DNA from: Janthinobacterium sp051380735
GTDB lineage: Bacteria > Pseudomonadota > Gammaproteobacteria > Burkholderiales > Burkholderiaceae_D
Length of the DNA: 64,000 nt
Direction: 5' to 3'
NCBI RefSeq assembly: GCF_051380735.1
Contig: NZ_JBNYXQ010000001.1
Location: 1,674,001-1,738,000, forward strand
Part shown: positions 53,155 to 61,275 of the stretch, in pieces
Position numbering within the stretch: position 1 is the first letter of the stretch
How the letters are laid out: every line of letters begins with the position of its first letter
Notes under the pieces: generated by a model
What the model was told of the DNA's origin: nothing
The model's input: only the letters and a program-made list of their open reading frames with translations
Database searches by the model: none
Translations under genes and position numbers: made by a program

Positions 53155-54069
53155 TCAGGCAGCGCCGATACCGCGCAAGCCGTCGCGCACGCCGCGCAGG
53201 AAATGCTTCAGTTGCAGCTTCCTGTTTTTCTGCGTCAGCAGCAGTACGCCCTGATGCACGATGTTAATCAGCACTTCCCGCATCGCTAGCAGCATCGGCA
53301 CATGCGGCATGCGCAGCAACCAGAAGCCATTTCTGATGCGATAGTAACGCCGCCATTCCGAATGAATCACCAGGCGCCACTTCAGGAACGGTATCGAACT
53401 GTCGCCGATCGAGTGGAGCATGCAGACGGCGGGAATGGCAAATAATGCATAGCCGGCATTCACCGCCCGCAAGCACCATTCGATATCCACGTAATCGATG
53501 AACAATTCGTTGCGCATGCCGCCGACCTGGTCCATTACCGCCATGCTGGTAAAAGTGCCCGATGAAATGGCGATGGAAACCGGGATCGGCGCTGTCTCGT
53601 CGCCAACAGGGATGATTTTTCGCCGCGTGCCATACCGGTTCAAGCAGATCAAGGGATAAAAAAAGCCATTTTTTTCATCCTTGAAAATGGGCGCGACCAA
53701 GGCCACTTTATGCGTTGCCGACAGGGAGACAAATGCCGCTTGCAATGGTTTTACAAACTCGTCGGTAATCACGCTGTCCTGGTCAAAATAGATCAGATAG
53801 CGCGCGCCTGCCTTGCGTGCATGCTCGATGCCAGCATTTTGCGCAAAGGCAATCCCCCTATTGCGCGCCAGTGCAATCAGCACGATACGCGGATCGTGTT
53901 CGACCAGCAGTCGCAGAGCGGCAAGATTGGCGCTGCCATTATCGACCACGATGATGGTATCGACCTGGCCAGCCAGGGACGAGGTCAGGCGCAGCAGATG
54001 GGCGGGCGTGGCGTGGTAGGTAACGATAATGGCAAACACACCCGTTTCACCAGAGACAAGCTGACTCAT
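53155..54069 (-). CDS. Glycosyltransferase family 2, probable rhamnosyltransferase
   Basis: A 304-residue GT2 enzyme: FAIIVTYHATPAHLLRLTSS, IIVVDNGSAN, NRGIAFAQNAGIEHA, YLIYFDQDSVIT (the FDQDS metal motif of RfbN-type rhamnosyltransferases) and LFIDYVDIEWCLRAVNAGY. It is the first gene of the minus-strand operon; 134 bases separate it from the helicase gene. The acceptor is unknown. Activity on rhamnose is supported by rmlD in the same operon. Confidence 0.87.
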   Translation of the reverse strand: MSQLVSGETGVFAIIVTYHATPAHLLRLTSSLAGQVDTIIVVDNGSANLAALRLLVEHDPRIVLIALARNRGIAFAQNAGIEHARKAGARYLIYFDQDSVITDEFVKPLQAAFVSLSATHKVALVAPIFKDEKNGFFYPLICLNRYGTRRKIIPVGDETAPIPVSIAISSGTFTSMAVMDQVGGMRNELFIDYVDIEWCLRAVNAGYALFAIPAVCMLHSIGDSSIPFLKWRLVIHSEWRRYYRIRNGFWLLRMPHVPMLLAMREVLINIVHQGVLLLTQKNRKLQLKHFLRGVRDGLRGIGAA

Positions 54070-54203
54070 GAAGTAATCTCAAGCTGTATAGGCATCGGCA
54101 GCCAAGCGCAAGCTTCGCGCATGAGCGCCCGACGATGGCAGGACGGTTGCGGCAGGCAAGGCTGCCGCAGGGAGAAACCCGGCAACGGATGGCCGGGCAG
54201 ATA

Positions 54204-55784
54204 CTATTTGCTCAAACCGCCCAACAACGCGGCCAGCTTTTGTTTCGGCTTGCTGGCCGGGGTATTGACTGCCGCCACCGGCGCCGCTTTCGCTGGCTCG
54301 TACGGCTTGAGGAACCACGGATCGACCTTCTCGCGGCGCGCACCGGGGCCAAACGCCGGACGGCTGGAGCGTTCAGGCGGACGGCTCGACGAAGAACGTA
54401 TCTCGCTCTCGCCGGTGGACGCGCGTGGCGGACGGGCATCGCCTTCGGTGCGGCGCGGTGGGCGGCGCTCGCGGTCGCTGTCGGCGGAACGTGACGGCGC
54501 TGGCGAGAAGCCGGCCAGGTCGCCACGCTTGACGGTTTGCTTGATCAGCCTTTCGATATCGGCCAGCAGGCGCTCGTCCTTGTCGGAATAGATCGAAATT
54601 GCGTCGCCCGAAGCGCCGGCGCGACCGGTGCGGCCGATGCGGTGCACATAGTCTTCCGCGTTATACGGCAAGTCGAAATTGATCACGCACGGCAAGTCGG
54701 AAATGTCGAGTCCGCGCGCGGCAACATCGGTAGCCACCAGCACGTCGATCTCGCCCTTCTTGAACGCTTCCAGTGCGGCCATGCGTTCCTGCTGGCTCTT
54801 GTCACCGTGAATCGCGGTGGCGCTCATGCCTTCCTGTTCCAGCACGCGCGCCAGGCGCGAGGCGCCGATTTTGGTGTTCGAAAACACGATCACCTGTTTC
54901 AAGTCGCGCTGGCGCAGCAAATATGCCACCAGGGCGTGCTTCTGGTCTTCCGGCACTTTATAGACCACTTGCGTGACCCTGTCGGCGGTCTGGTTGCTGC
55001 GTGCCACTTCGATCGTCAGCGGATCGTTGAGGAAGGTCGCGGCCAGTTTCTTGATTTCCGGCGAGAAGGTGGCCGAGAACATCAGGTTCTGGCGCTCCTT
55101 CGGCAGCAAGTTGATGATGCGCTGCAAGTCCGGCAGGAAGCCCATGTCGAGCATGCGGTCGGCTTCGTCCATCACCAGCATCTGCACCTGGCCCAGACTG
55201 ATGTTTTTCTGCTCGATATGGTCGAGCAAGCGGCCCGGCGTGGCGATCACGATTTCCACGCCGCCACGCAATATCACCGTTTGCGGCTTCATGTCCATGC
55301 CGCCAAATACCACGGTCGAGCGCAGCGGCGTGTGCTTGGCGTAGGCCTTGACGTTTTCCGCCACCTGCACCGCCAGCTCGCGCGTGGGGGTCAGGATCAG
55401 CGCGCGCACCGGATGGCGGGCCGGCGACATGCTGCTGCTGGCGTTGGCCAACAACAACTGGATGATCGGCAGCGAGAAGCCAGCCGTCTTGCCGGTACCG
55501 GTCTGTGCGGCGCCCATCACGTCGCGCCCTTGCAGCACCACCGGAATGGCCTGTTCCTGGATCGGCGTCGGCTGGGTATAACCTTGCTCGGTCAGCGCGC
55601 GCAGGATCTCTGGCGCCAGGCCGAAATCGGTAAAGCTGAAGGCAGCAGCGGCGGGAGCAGGAGTGACGGCGGGGGTGACAAAGGAGGTGGCAGCGGTAAC
55701 GGCAGGAGTTTCGATGACGGCCACAGGCGCCGCAGCTGGGGCAATCGCCGGATCGGGCGTAGGAGTCGTTTCGGTTTCAGACAT
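54204..55784 (-). CDS. DEAD-box RNA helicase, RhlE-like
   Basis: A 526-residue DEAD-box helicase. Motifs: Q motif with FGLAPEILRALTEQGYTQPT, motif I AQTGTGKT, Ia PTRELA, II DEAD (VMDEADRMLDMGF), III SAT, V ATDVAARGLD and VI HRIGRTGR. An N-terminal Ala/Pro/Thr-rich leader of about 45 residues and a C-terminal Arg/Ser/Pro-rich tail of about 110 residues flank the core, as in RhlE proteins. It remodels rRNA or mRNA. ATG 55784 is the first Met consistent with the frame's composition; the frame extends further without evidence. Confidence 0.94.
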   Translation of the reverse strand: MSETETTPTPDPAIAPAAAPVAVIETPAVTAATSFVTPAVTPAPAAAAFSFTDFGLAPEILRALTEQGYTQPTPIQEQAIPVVLQGRDVMGAAQTGTGKTAGFSLPIIQLLLANASSSMSPARHPVRALILTPTRELAVQVAENVKAYAKHTPLRSTVVFGGMDMKPQTVILRGGVEIVIATPGRLLDHIEQKNISLGQVQMLVMDEADRMLDMGFLPDLQRIINLLPKERQNLMFSATFSPEIKKLAATFLNDPLTIEVARSNQTADRVTQVVYKVPEDQKHALVAYLLRQRDLKQVIVFSNTKIGASRLARVLEQEGMSATAIHGDKSQQERMAALEAFKKGEIDVLVATDVAARGLDISDLPCVINFDLPYNAEDYVHRIGRTGRAGASGDAISIYSDKDERLLADIERLIKQTVKRGDLAGFSPAPSRSADSDRERRPPRRTEGDARPPRASTGESEIRSSSSRPPERSSRPAFGPGARREKVDPWFLKPYEPAKAAPVAAVNTPASKPKQKLAALLGGLSK

Positions 55785-56132
55785 AGTTTTCTGGTGTGCT
55801 TCCGCACTGCGGAAGCCATGCTTTCTCAATAAACAACATTTCAGGGCGCAGCAGCTACGTTTTGCAAGCCCGATGATTGTTCTTGCGGCACCTCTGTGCT
55901 CCGAGGCAGGCTGTGCGGCGAGTGCGGTAGCGTCAGGGAGGTGTGCGGGCAATGGCGGCGAAGATCGCGCCGGCGGGACATCGCGCGCAGAAGATACAAT
56001 ATCAGTGCTGTAAACGATACCCTAATTCAGTACAACTGTACACGGAAACCGTGATTTCCCGGGAAAAACCATTCCACCAAGCGTGCCTCGCCGTACAGTA
56101 TGATGACAGCCATTACGTCTACGCTCACTATC
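55785..56132. other. Intergenic region between helicase and small Cys-rich gene
   Basis: 348 bases with no gene I can support. It is the divergent upstream region, and should contain the helicase leader. I see no clear operator or RNA motif. Confidence 0.4.
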
Positions 56133-56330
56133 ATGTCCAGCCCTCCCATCGCGCACGATCCTGAACCAACAGCCCCAATCAGGCCCGGCGATGACGAGTG
56201 CTGCAGCAGCGGCTGCACGTATTGCGTCCTCGATATGTACCAGGAACAGCGCATCGCCTACGAAGAAAAGCTGCGCGCCTGGCAAGAGCGCCAGCCCACT
56301 CCGGCTGGGCAACAACAGCACCGCGCTTAA
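56133..56330 (+). CDS. Small Cys-rich protein with oxidoreductase-like domain
   Basis: A 65-residue protein with Pro-rich N-terminus (SSPPIAHDPEPTAPIRPG) and a compact block DDECCSSGCTYCVLDMYQEQ. The four Cys (in ECC, GC, YC) and the following helix match the short oxidoreductase-like N-terminal domain (Pfam Oxidored-like). Its biochemical role is unknown; the Cys pattern may bind metal or be redox active. Start ATG 56133 is preferred to an upstream MM. Confidence 0.7.
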   Translation: MSSPPIAHDPEPTAPIRPGDDECCSSGCTYCVLDMYQEQRIAYEEKLRAWQERQPTPAGQQQHRA

Positions 56331-56584
56331 CCATCCATTCCACATATAAGCCAGAGTTGCTCGCCATTACGGCATGCGGCGGCCTTGCCATGCCTGCAAT
56401 TTGACGACGTAGGAATGGGATGACACGGGGCAATGTTCCTAACCTACATAAGCGCGTCGGATGATCCGATGCCGCCGGCGGCACTGCGGTCCTATAGTGG
56501 AGTCATTGCAGAACACAACGCAGCACCGAGTACAAAACAACAGCATCAACGCCATTCAACAAGATCAGAAGACGAGGCCATATC

Positions 56585-57400
56585 ATGTACAAAGCTTATA
56601 GCAACCTGTCCCCAGCCGTGACCAGCACCACCGCCAACCGCGACTGGAGCGCAGCCCCCGCCAAAGCAGCTGCCTCGCCGATGATCAGCATTACTGGCGC
56701 CCAGCAGAACGAACTGCTGCGGGCCCTGTCGCGCACCGATCTGGAACGCCTGTTCTGCCAGTTGGAACTGGTGGCATTGCCAGCCGGCAAGCACCTGTTC
56801 GACTTCGGCGACAAGATCGAATTTACCTATTTCCCGACCAATGCCATCGTTTCCCTGTTGTATGTCATGGAAGACGGTGCCACCACCGAGATCGCCGTGG
56901 TCGGTCGTGAAGGCGTCGCTGGCGTAACGCTGTACGAAGCCGAACGCGCCACCTGCACGGCAGTCGTGCAAAGCGCCGGCTACGGCTACCGCCTGAAAAC
57001 CGCTTTCCTGCGTGAAGTCTTCAACGAAGGCGGTGCCCTGGCTCAGTTGCTGATGCGCTACACCAGCGCCATGTTTGCCCAGATGGCCCAGAACGTTGTT
57101 GGTGGCCGCCATTGCAGCATCGAACAGAAACTGTGCCGCTGGTTGCTCGACCGCCTGGACCGTTCGCTGTCGAACGAATTGAAAGTTACGCAAGACACCA
57201 TGGCCAACATGCTGGGCGTGCGTCGCGAAAGCATTACCGTCACCGCCCGCAAGCTGCAGGACGAAGGCTTGATCCAGTATCGCCGCGGCACCGTTGAAGT
57301 GCTGGACCGCGCCGGCCTGGAAGTGGCCGCCGGCAATTGCTACAAAGCTGCCCGCGCCGGTTTCGAACAATTTCGCAGCAGCATCAGTGCCTACAACTGA
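56585..57400 (+). CDS. Crp/Fnr-family transcriptional regulator
   Basis: A 271-residue regulator. The cyclic-nucleotide-binding-type beta roll spans about 40-155 (FDFGDKIEFTYFPTNAIVSL), without a clear cAMP-binding signature, and the helix-turn-helix is in VTQDTMANMLGVRRESITVT (about 201-220). The 35-residue N-terminal extension is Ala/Ser-rich. There are no Fnr-type cysteine quartets. The ligand is unknown. It starts 57 bases from a Tyr-rich upstream sequence and ends in a strong terminator. Alone in its transcript. Confidence 0.9.
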   Translation: MYKAYSNLSPAVTSTTANRDWSAAPAKAAASPMISITGAQQNELLRALSRTDLERLFCQLELVALPAGKHLFDFGDKIEFTYFPTNAIVSLLYVMEDGATTEIAVVGREGVAGVTLYEAERATCTAVVQSAGYGYRLKTAFLREVFNEGGALAQLLMRYTSAMFAQMAQNVVGGRHCSIEQKLCRWLLDRLDRSLSNELKVTQDTMANMLGVRRESITVTARKLQDEGLIQYRRGTVEVLDRAGLEVAAGNCYKAARAGFEQFRSSISAYN

Positions 57401-57433
57401 TCATTGATCGCGGTTCAACGTACTCCTTTCAAT

Positions 57434-57456
57434 GCACGCTGCGGCGTGCTTTTTTT
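57434..57456 (+). terminator. Rho-independent terminator after crp-type gene
   Basis: GCACGC and GCGTGC arms around TGCG, followed by seven T. It is 34 bases after the stop codon. Confidence 0.9.
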
Positions 57457-57493
57457 CGCCTGTACAATCGTGGCCTTATTTACGAAAGGCACC

Positions 57494-57985
57494 ATGGACG
57501 AATTCAACTGCGAGGACCTGCCGCATATCCGCGTTCTGGCCGGCGAGAACGAAAACGGCCCCGTCTACGAATCGCTGCCGGCGCGCCAGATCGACGACGA
57601 CGTCTACGAATTGCTGGCCTCGCCTGGCCTGACCCTGAACCTGGCGCGCGGCGACGTCATCAGCATCAAGGACCCTTCCGCGCCGGCCGAAGTGCTGACA
57701 CGCGGCGGCAATTTCTGCATCCAGATCTATGCCGACCAGGTGCCCGACGAAGCGGTGGCCAAGCTCGAACGCGAGGTGCAGCAACAGCTGGGCGGCACGC
57801 TCGATGGCCAGTTCGAGGGCAACCTGACTTTCAGCGTGCCGGGCCGCCACGGCATCTACAACGTCAACGGCCCGTTTGATGCCTTCCGCGAAGCAACTGG
57901 CGTGGAATGGTATTTCGCCAATATCTACGCCAACCTGAACGACGACGATGACGAGACCTTGCTGGACTGGTGGTTGACAGCCTGA
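57494..57985 (+). CDS. DUF4265-like hypothetical protein
   Basis: A 163-residue acidic soluble protein. The segment YESLPARQIDDDVYELLASP, then LNLARGDVISI, matches the DUF4265 pattern, followed by a domain with NFCIQIYADQVPDEAVAKLE and ending in an acidic NDDDDETLLDWW. Start is ATG 57494 just after a good ribosome site (AAAGG). No signal or membrane helix. Function unknown. Confidence 0.72.
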   Translation: MDEFNCEDLPHIRVLAGENENGPVYESLPARQIDDDVYELLASPGLTLNLARGDVISIKDPSAPAEVLTRGGNFCIQIYADQVPDEAVAKLEREVQQQLGGTLDGQFEGNLTFSVPGRHGIYNVNGPFDAFREATGVEWYFANIYANLNDDDDETLLDWWLTA

Positions 57986-58037
57986 ACAGTAAAGCCGTCC
58001 ATGCTAGGATGCGCGATTGATCTGGCCATGCACAACC

Positions 58038-58739
58038 ATGAAACATACACTTTTCCTGTTCGACCTCGACGATACCCTGCTCGACTTCAAGGCATCCGAA
58101 AACCTGTCGTTTGTACGCACCATGCAAGCTTTGGGCGTGGCCGACGCCACCGAAGCGCTGTTTGGCCACTACCAACCGATCAATGTGGCGTTGTGGCGCG
58201 CGTTTGAGCAGGGCACCGTCACCCAGCACTTCCTCAAAGTCGAGCGTTTCCGCCAGACTTTTCTGGCCGCCGGCCTGGTGCTGGACCCTGAACTGGCCAG
58301 CCGGCTCTACCTCGAATCGCTGTCGGACACGGTGGTGCTGATCGATGGCGCAATCGAACTGTGCGCCAGCCTGGCGGCGATCGGCGAAGTGGGCATCATC
58401 ACCAACGGTGTCGAAACCATCCAGAACCGCCGTATCGCCAGCTCGGGCTTGCAGCAACATATCTCGTTTGTGGCAACCTCGGAAGCGTACGGCCATGCCA
58501 AGCCCGATGTACGCTTTTTCGACTATGCCATGCGGATGGCGCGGCCCGTCAGCAAAGACCAGGCCATCATGATCGGCGACCGGCTCGACGCCGATATCCT
58601 GGGCGCCAACCGCTACGGCATCGACAGTTGCTGGTTCAATCCGCAACAAATGGCCAATACCTCGCTGGCGGTACCCACTTTTGAAGTTGCCAGCCTGCAC
58701 CAGATTGCCACAACGTTAAAAAACCTGGCAATGGCCTGA
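58038..58739 (+). CDS. HAD-family hydrolase, YjjG-like noncanonical nucleotidase
   Basis: A 233-residue haloacid dehalogenase-like phosphatase. Motif I FDLDDTLLDF (residues 8-17), motif II TNG (in IITNGVETIQ), motif III lysine in HAKPDVRFF, and motif IV MIGDRLDADILGA. The cap is the helical C1 type. The whole matches YjjG, a pyrimidine 5'-nucleotidase that hydrolyses noncanonical nucleotides; substrate is inferred from family only. Start ATG 58038 is chosen over an upstream MIWPC.. frame. Confidence 0.88.
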   Translation: MKHTLFLFDLDDTLLDFKASENLSFVRTMQALGVADATEALFGHYQPINVALWRAFEQGTVTQHFLKVERFRQTFLAAGLVLDPELASRLYLESLSDTVVLIDGAIELCASLAAIGEVGIITNGVETIQNRRIASSGLQQHISFVATSEAYGHAKPDVRFFDYAMRMARPVSKDQAIMIGDRLDADILGANRYGIDSCWFNPQQMANTSLAVPTFEVASLHQIATTLKNLAMA

Positions 58740-58884
58740 GTCCGGCAAGGAAAACGGCGATGGTGCGGCACACGCCTTGCTATAATCGCGACGCCAGTTA
58801 ACCCGCATTTTTAACGCTCTACCAGTTGACACTCGCTGCGAGCGAGACCGCTACAACCGGTCCGAAGTCCATGATGAGATTGAC

Positions 58885-60327
58885 ATGACTACCAGAACCA
58901 ACCCGGCAATGCGCATACCCTTGTTGAATACCGGCGTGGCCGGCATGGACCACATCCTGGGCGGCGGCTTCCCGTCGCACAGCCTGTATCTGATCCAGGG
59001 CCTGGCCGGCAGCGGCAAGACCACCCTGGCCTGCCAGATCGGCTTTCACCACGCGCACCAGGGCAAAAAGGTGCTGATCCTGACCCTGATCGCCGAAACC
59101 CATGACAAGATGCTCAACCACCTGAGCAGCTTTTCTTTCTTCGATGAAACGCTAGTGGGCGAACGCATCCTGTTTATCGGCGCCTATCCCGACCTGCTCA
59201 AGGGCGGCCTGCGCGAGTTGCTCAAGTCGATCGCCGCAACCCTCGCCGAGCAGCGGCCCGACATCATGATCATCGACGGTTTTCGCACCGTACGCAGCGC
59301 CAGGCCGTCGGACGTTGCGCTGTCCGAATTCATGCTCTCTCTCAATTCCCTCGTCTCGACCATGCAGTGCACCACCTTCCTGCTGTCGCCGACCGAAGGC
59401 AATGTGGCCGACTCGGAAAACACCCTGGTTGACGGCTTGATCGAACTGAGCCAGTTCGAGCATGGCTTGCAATTGATCCGTGAGGTCAAGGTCTTCAAGC
59501 TGCGCGGCAGCAAGCACTTGCTTGGCCGCCATGTATTCGAAGTGGACGAAGACGGCCTGGTCATGTATCCGCGCCTCGAAGCCATCAGCTCGACCTCGGG
59601 CGCGGCACCCGGCATCTCGCGCCAGCGCCTGGGCTTCGGCATCGATGGCATCGATGAACTGACAATGGGTGGTATTGCCAAAGGCTCGACCACGGCACTG
59701 CTGGGCAATCCCGGCGTGGGCAAGACGCTGATGGGCCTGCACTTTATCCACGAGGGCTTGCGGCGCGGCGAACACTGCCTGATCGCCGGCTTTTATGAGT
59801 CGCCATCAAGGCTGATCGAAAAAGCCGCCAGCGTCGGCATCGACTTGCAGCCCTACCATGACAGCGGCACCTTGCAGGTTATCTGGCACCCGCCACTGGA
59901 AGTGCTGGTCGACCGCCTGGCCCAGCAAGTGCTGCGCAATATCAAGGAGCGTGCCGTCACTCGACTGGTCGTCGACGGAATCGACGGCCTGCGCGACATC
60001 ATTGTCCACGACGGCCGCTCGCGCTCCTTCCTGGCCGCTTTTGTCAACGAACTGCGCTGCAGCAACGTCACCACTTTCTTTACGCAGGAACTGCCCTACT
60101 TCGGCCAGGATCAATTGCATGGCGACATGTCGGCCTCGATGCTGTTCGAAAATATCATTTTGCTGCGCTTTGTTGACGTCAACGGCCTCAACCGGCGCCA
60201 GATCGGGGTGCTCAAGCTGCGCGAAAACAGCTACGACGCGGCCAACCATATCCTGTCCATCAGCGACACCGGCATGACGGTGAGGGCGCCCGTGTCCGGT
60301 TCGGTCGTGCCGGACATGGCGCTATAG
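58885..60327 (+). CDS. KaiC-like double RecA-fold ATPase
   Basis: A 480-residue protein with two KaiC/RadA-type ATPase domains. Walker A of domain 1 is GLAGSGKTT (39-47), with MIIDGF as Walker B near 128-133; Walker A of domain 2 is GNPGVGKT (274-281) and RLVVDGID is its Walker B. Neither kaiA nor kaiB is here, so a circadian clock is not supported; such KaiC-like proteins are widespread and usually act in signalling. It is followed 9 bases later by a receiver-domain protein on the same strand. Confidence 0.88.
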   Translation: MTTRTNPAMRIPLLNTGVAGMDHILGGGFPSHSLYLIQGLAGSGKTTLACQIGFHHAHQGKKVLILTLIAETHDKMLNHLSSFSFFDETLVGERILFIGAYPDLLKGGLRELLKSIAATLAEQRPDIMIIDGFRTVRSARPSDVALSEFMLSLNSLVSTMQCTTFLLSPTEGNVADSENTLVDGLIELSQFEHGLQLIREVKVFKLRGSKHLLGRHVFEVDEDGLVMYPRLEAISSTSGAAPGISRQRLGFGIDGIDELTMGGIAKGSTTALLGNPGVGKTLMGLHFIHEGLRRGEHCLIAGFYESPSRLIEKAASVGIDLQPYHDSGTLQVIWHPPLEVLVDRLAQQVLRNIKERAVTRLVVDGIDGLRDIIVHDGRSRSFLAAFVNELRCSNVTTFFTQELPYFGQDQLHGDMSASMLFENIILLRFVDVNGLNRRQIGVLKLRENSYDAANHILSISDTGMTVRAPVSGSVVPDMAL

Positions 60328-60336
60328 CGCGCGGCC

Positions 60337-60744
60337 ATGAGCGATCACAGCGCGATGGTGGAAGCCCACCCGGAAGGCAAGCTGATCCTGCTCGTCGACG
60401 ACGAGTTCGATATTCTGTCGACCTATACCATGCTGTTCGAATACAGCGGTTTTCGCGTGCGCGCCGCCGCCAACGGCCGCGAGGCGCTGGCCGCTGCGGC
60501 ACTCGAGCAGCCGGCGATTGTCGTCTCCGATTTCATGATGCCGGTGATGGACGGCGCCGAATTGTGCCGCGCCTGGCGCGCCGATGCCCGCCTGCGCGCC
60601 ATTCCCTTCATCCTGTGCAGCGCCGGCATCGTGCGCGACCATGACGAGATTGCTTATGACAGTTTTTTCAGGAAACCGGTGCCGATCGACAAGCTGATCA
60701 AGGAAGTCAAACGGCTGCTGGACAAGGGCCGCGCGCAGGAATGA
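60337..60744 (+). CDS. Single-domain response regulator (receiver only)
   Basis: A 135-residue receiver: LILLVDDEFDILSTY (acidic pair), phosphoacceptor D in VVSDFMMPVMDG, S in LCSAGIV and K in FFRKPVPIDKL. No output domain. It is probably cotranscribed with the KaiC-like gene and may act by protein-protein contact with it. No cognate kinase is adjacent. Confidence 0.9.
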   Translation: MSDHSAMVEAHPEGKLILLVDDEFDILSTYTMLFEYSGFRVRAAANGREALAAAALEQPAIVVSDFMMPVMDGAELCRAWRADARLRAIPFILCSAGIVRDHDEIAYDSFFRKPVPIDKLIKEVKRLLDKGRAQE

Positions 60745-60763
60745 TGCGCCCGTTTATTAGAAA

Positions 60764-61099
60764 CTAGTCGCGCGTCAACACTTCCAGCAATTCAATCTCG
60801 AACGTCAGATTCGCATGCGGTGGTATCAGTCCCACCTGCCGCTCGCCATACGCCAGATGCGCCGGCACCCACAACTTGCGCGTGCCGCCAACCTGCATGC
60901 CTTTCAGGCCCAGTATCCAGCCCTGTATCACCTTGTTATTGCTCAGCACACATTTGAATGCTGCACCGCGTTTGTGCGAGGAATCGAACTCGGTGCCGTC
61001 TTCGAGCCAGCCGGTGTAATGCGCCGTAATCAGCGCGCCGCGTTCGGCGGCTTTGCCGGTGCCGATGATGAGGTCGTCAATTTTCAGTTCGGTTGTCAT
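60764..61099 (-). CDS. FKBP-type peptidyl-prolyl isomerase
   Basis: A 111-residue cytoplasmic FKBP. Typical blocks: ALITAHYTGWLEDGTEFDSS, NKVIQGWILGLKGMQVGGTR, and LWVPAHLAYGERQVGLIPPH, then LTFEIELLEV. The active-site residues are intact by pattern. No signal peptide. It lies convergent to the receiver gene. Confidence 0.93.
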   Translation of the reverse strand: MTTELKIDDLIIGTGKAAERGALITAHYTGWLEDGTEFDSSHKRGAAFKCVLSNNKVIQGWILGLKGMQVGGTRKLWVPAHLAYGERQVGLIPPHANLTFEIELLEVLTRD

Positions 61100-61275
61100 A
61101 TCGTGTTTTGTGTAGTCCTGCCTGCATGAACGACCGGCGATGCAGCACGCCGTAACGGCGTGCCAGATCGGCCAGGCGCTTGTCCACTTTAGTCCACAAG
61201 GTTGCTCCTGGCGTTATCAAGGCCGGCAGAAACTATCCTGGCTGTGATCGAATTTCGCTTCTATGCCGAAACCTC

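Noticed and set aside
54537..55832. 431-codon plus-strand frame opposite the helicase
   Set aside because: Antisense shadow; the helicase motifs lie on the other strand.
58826..58857. TTGACA and TACAAC as a promoter for the KaiC-like gene
   Set aside because: The spacer would be 20 bases, too long for a standard sigma70 promoter.
58885..60327. A circadian clock (KaiABC)
   Set aside because: Only a KaiC-like protein is present, with no kaiA or kaiB; KaiC homologues without a clock are common.
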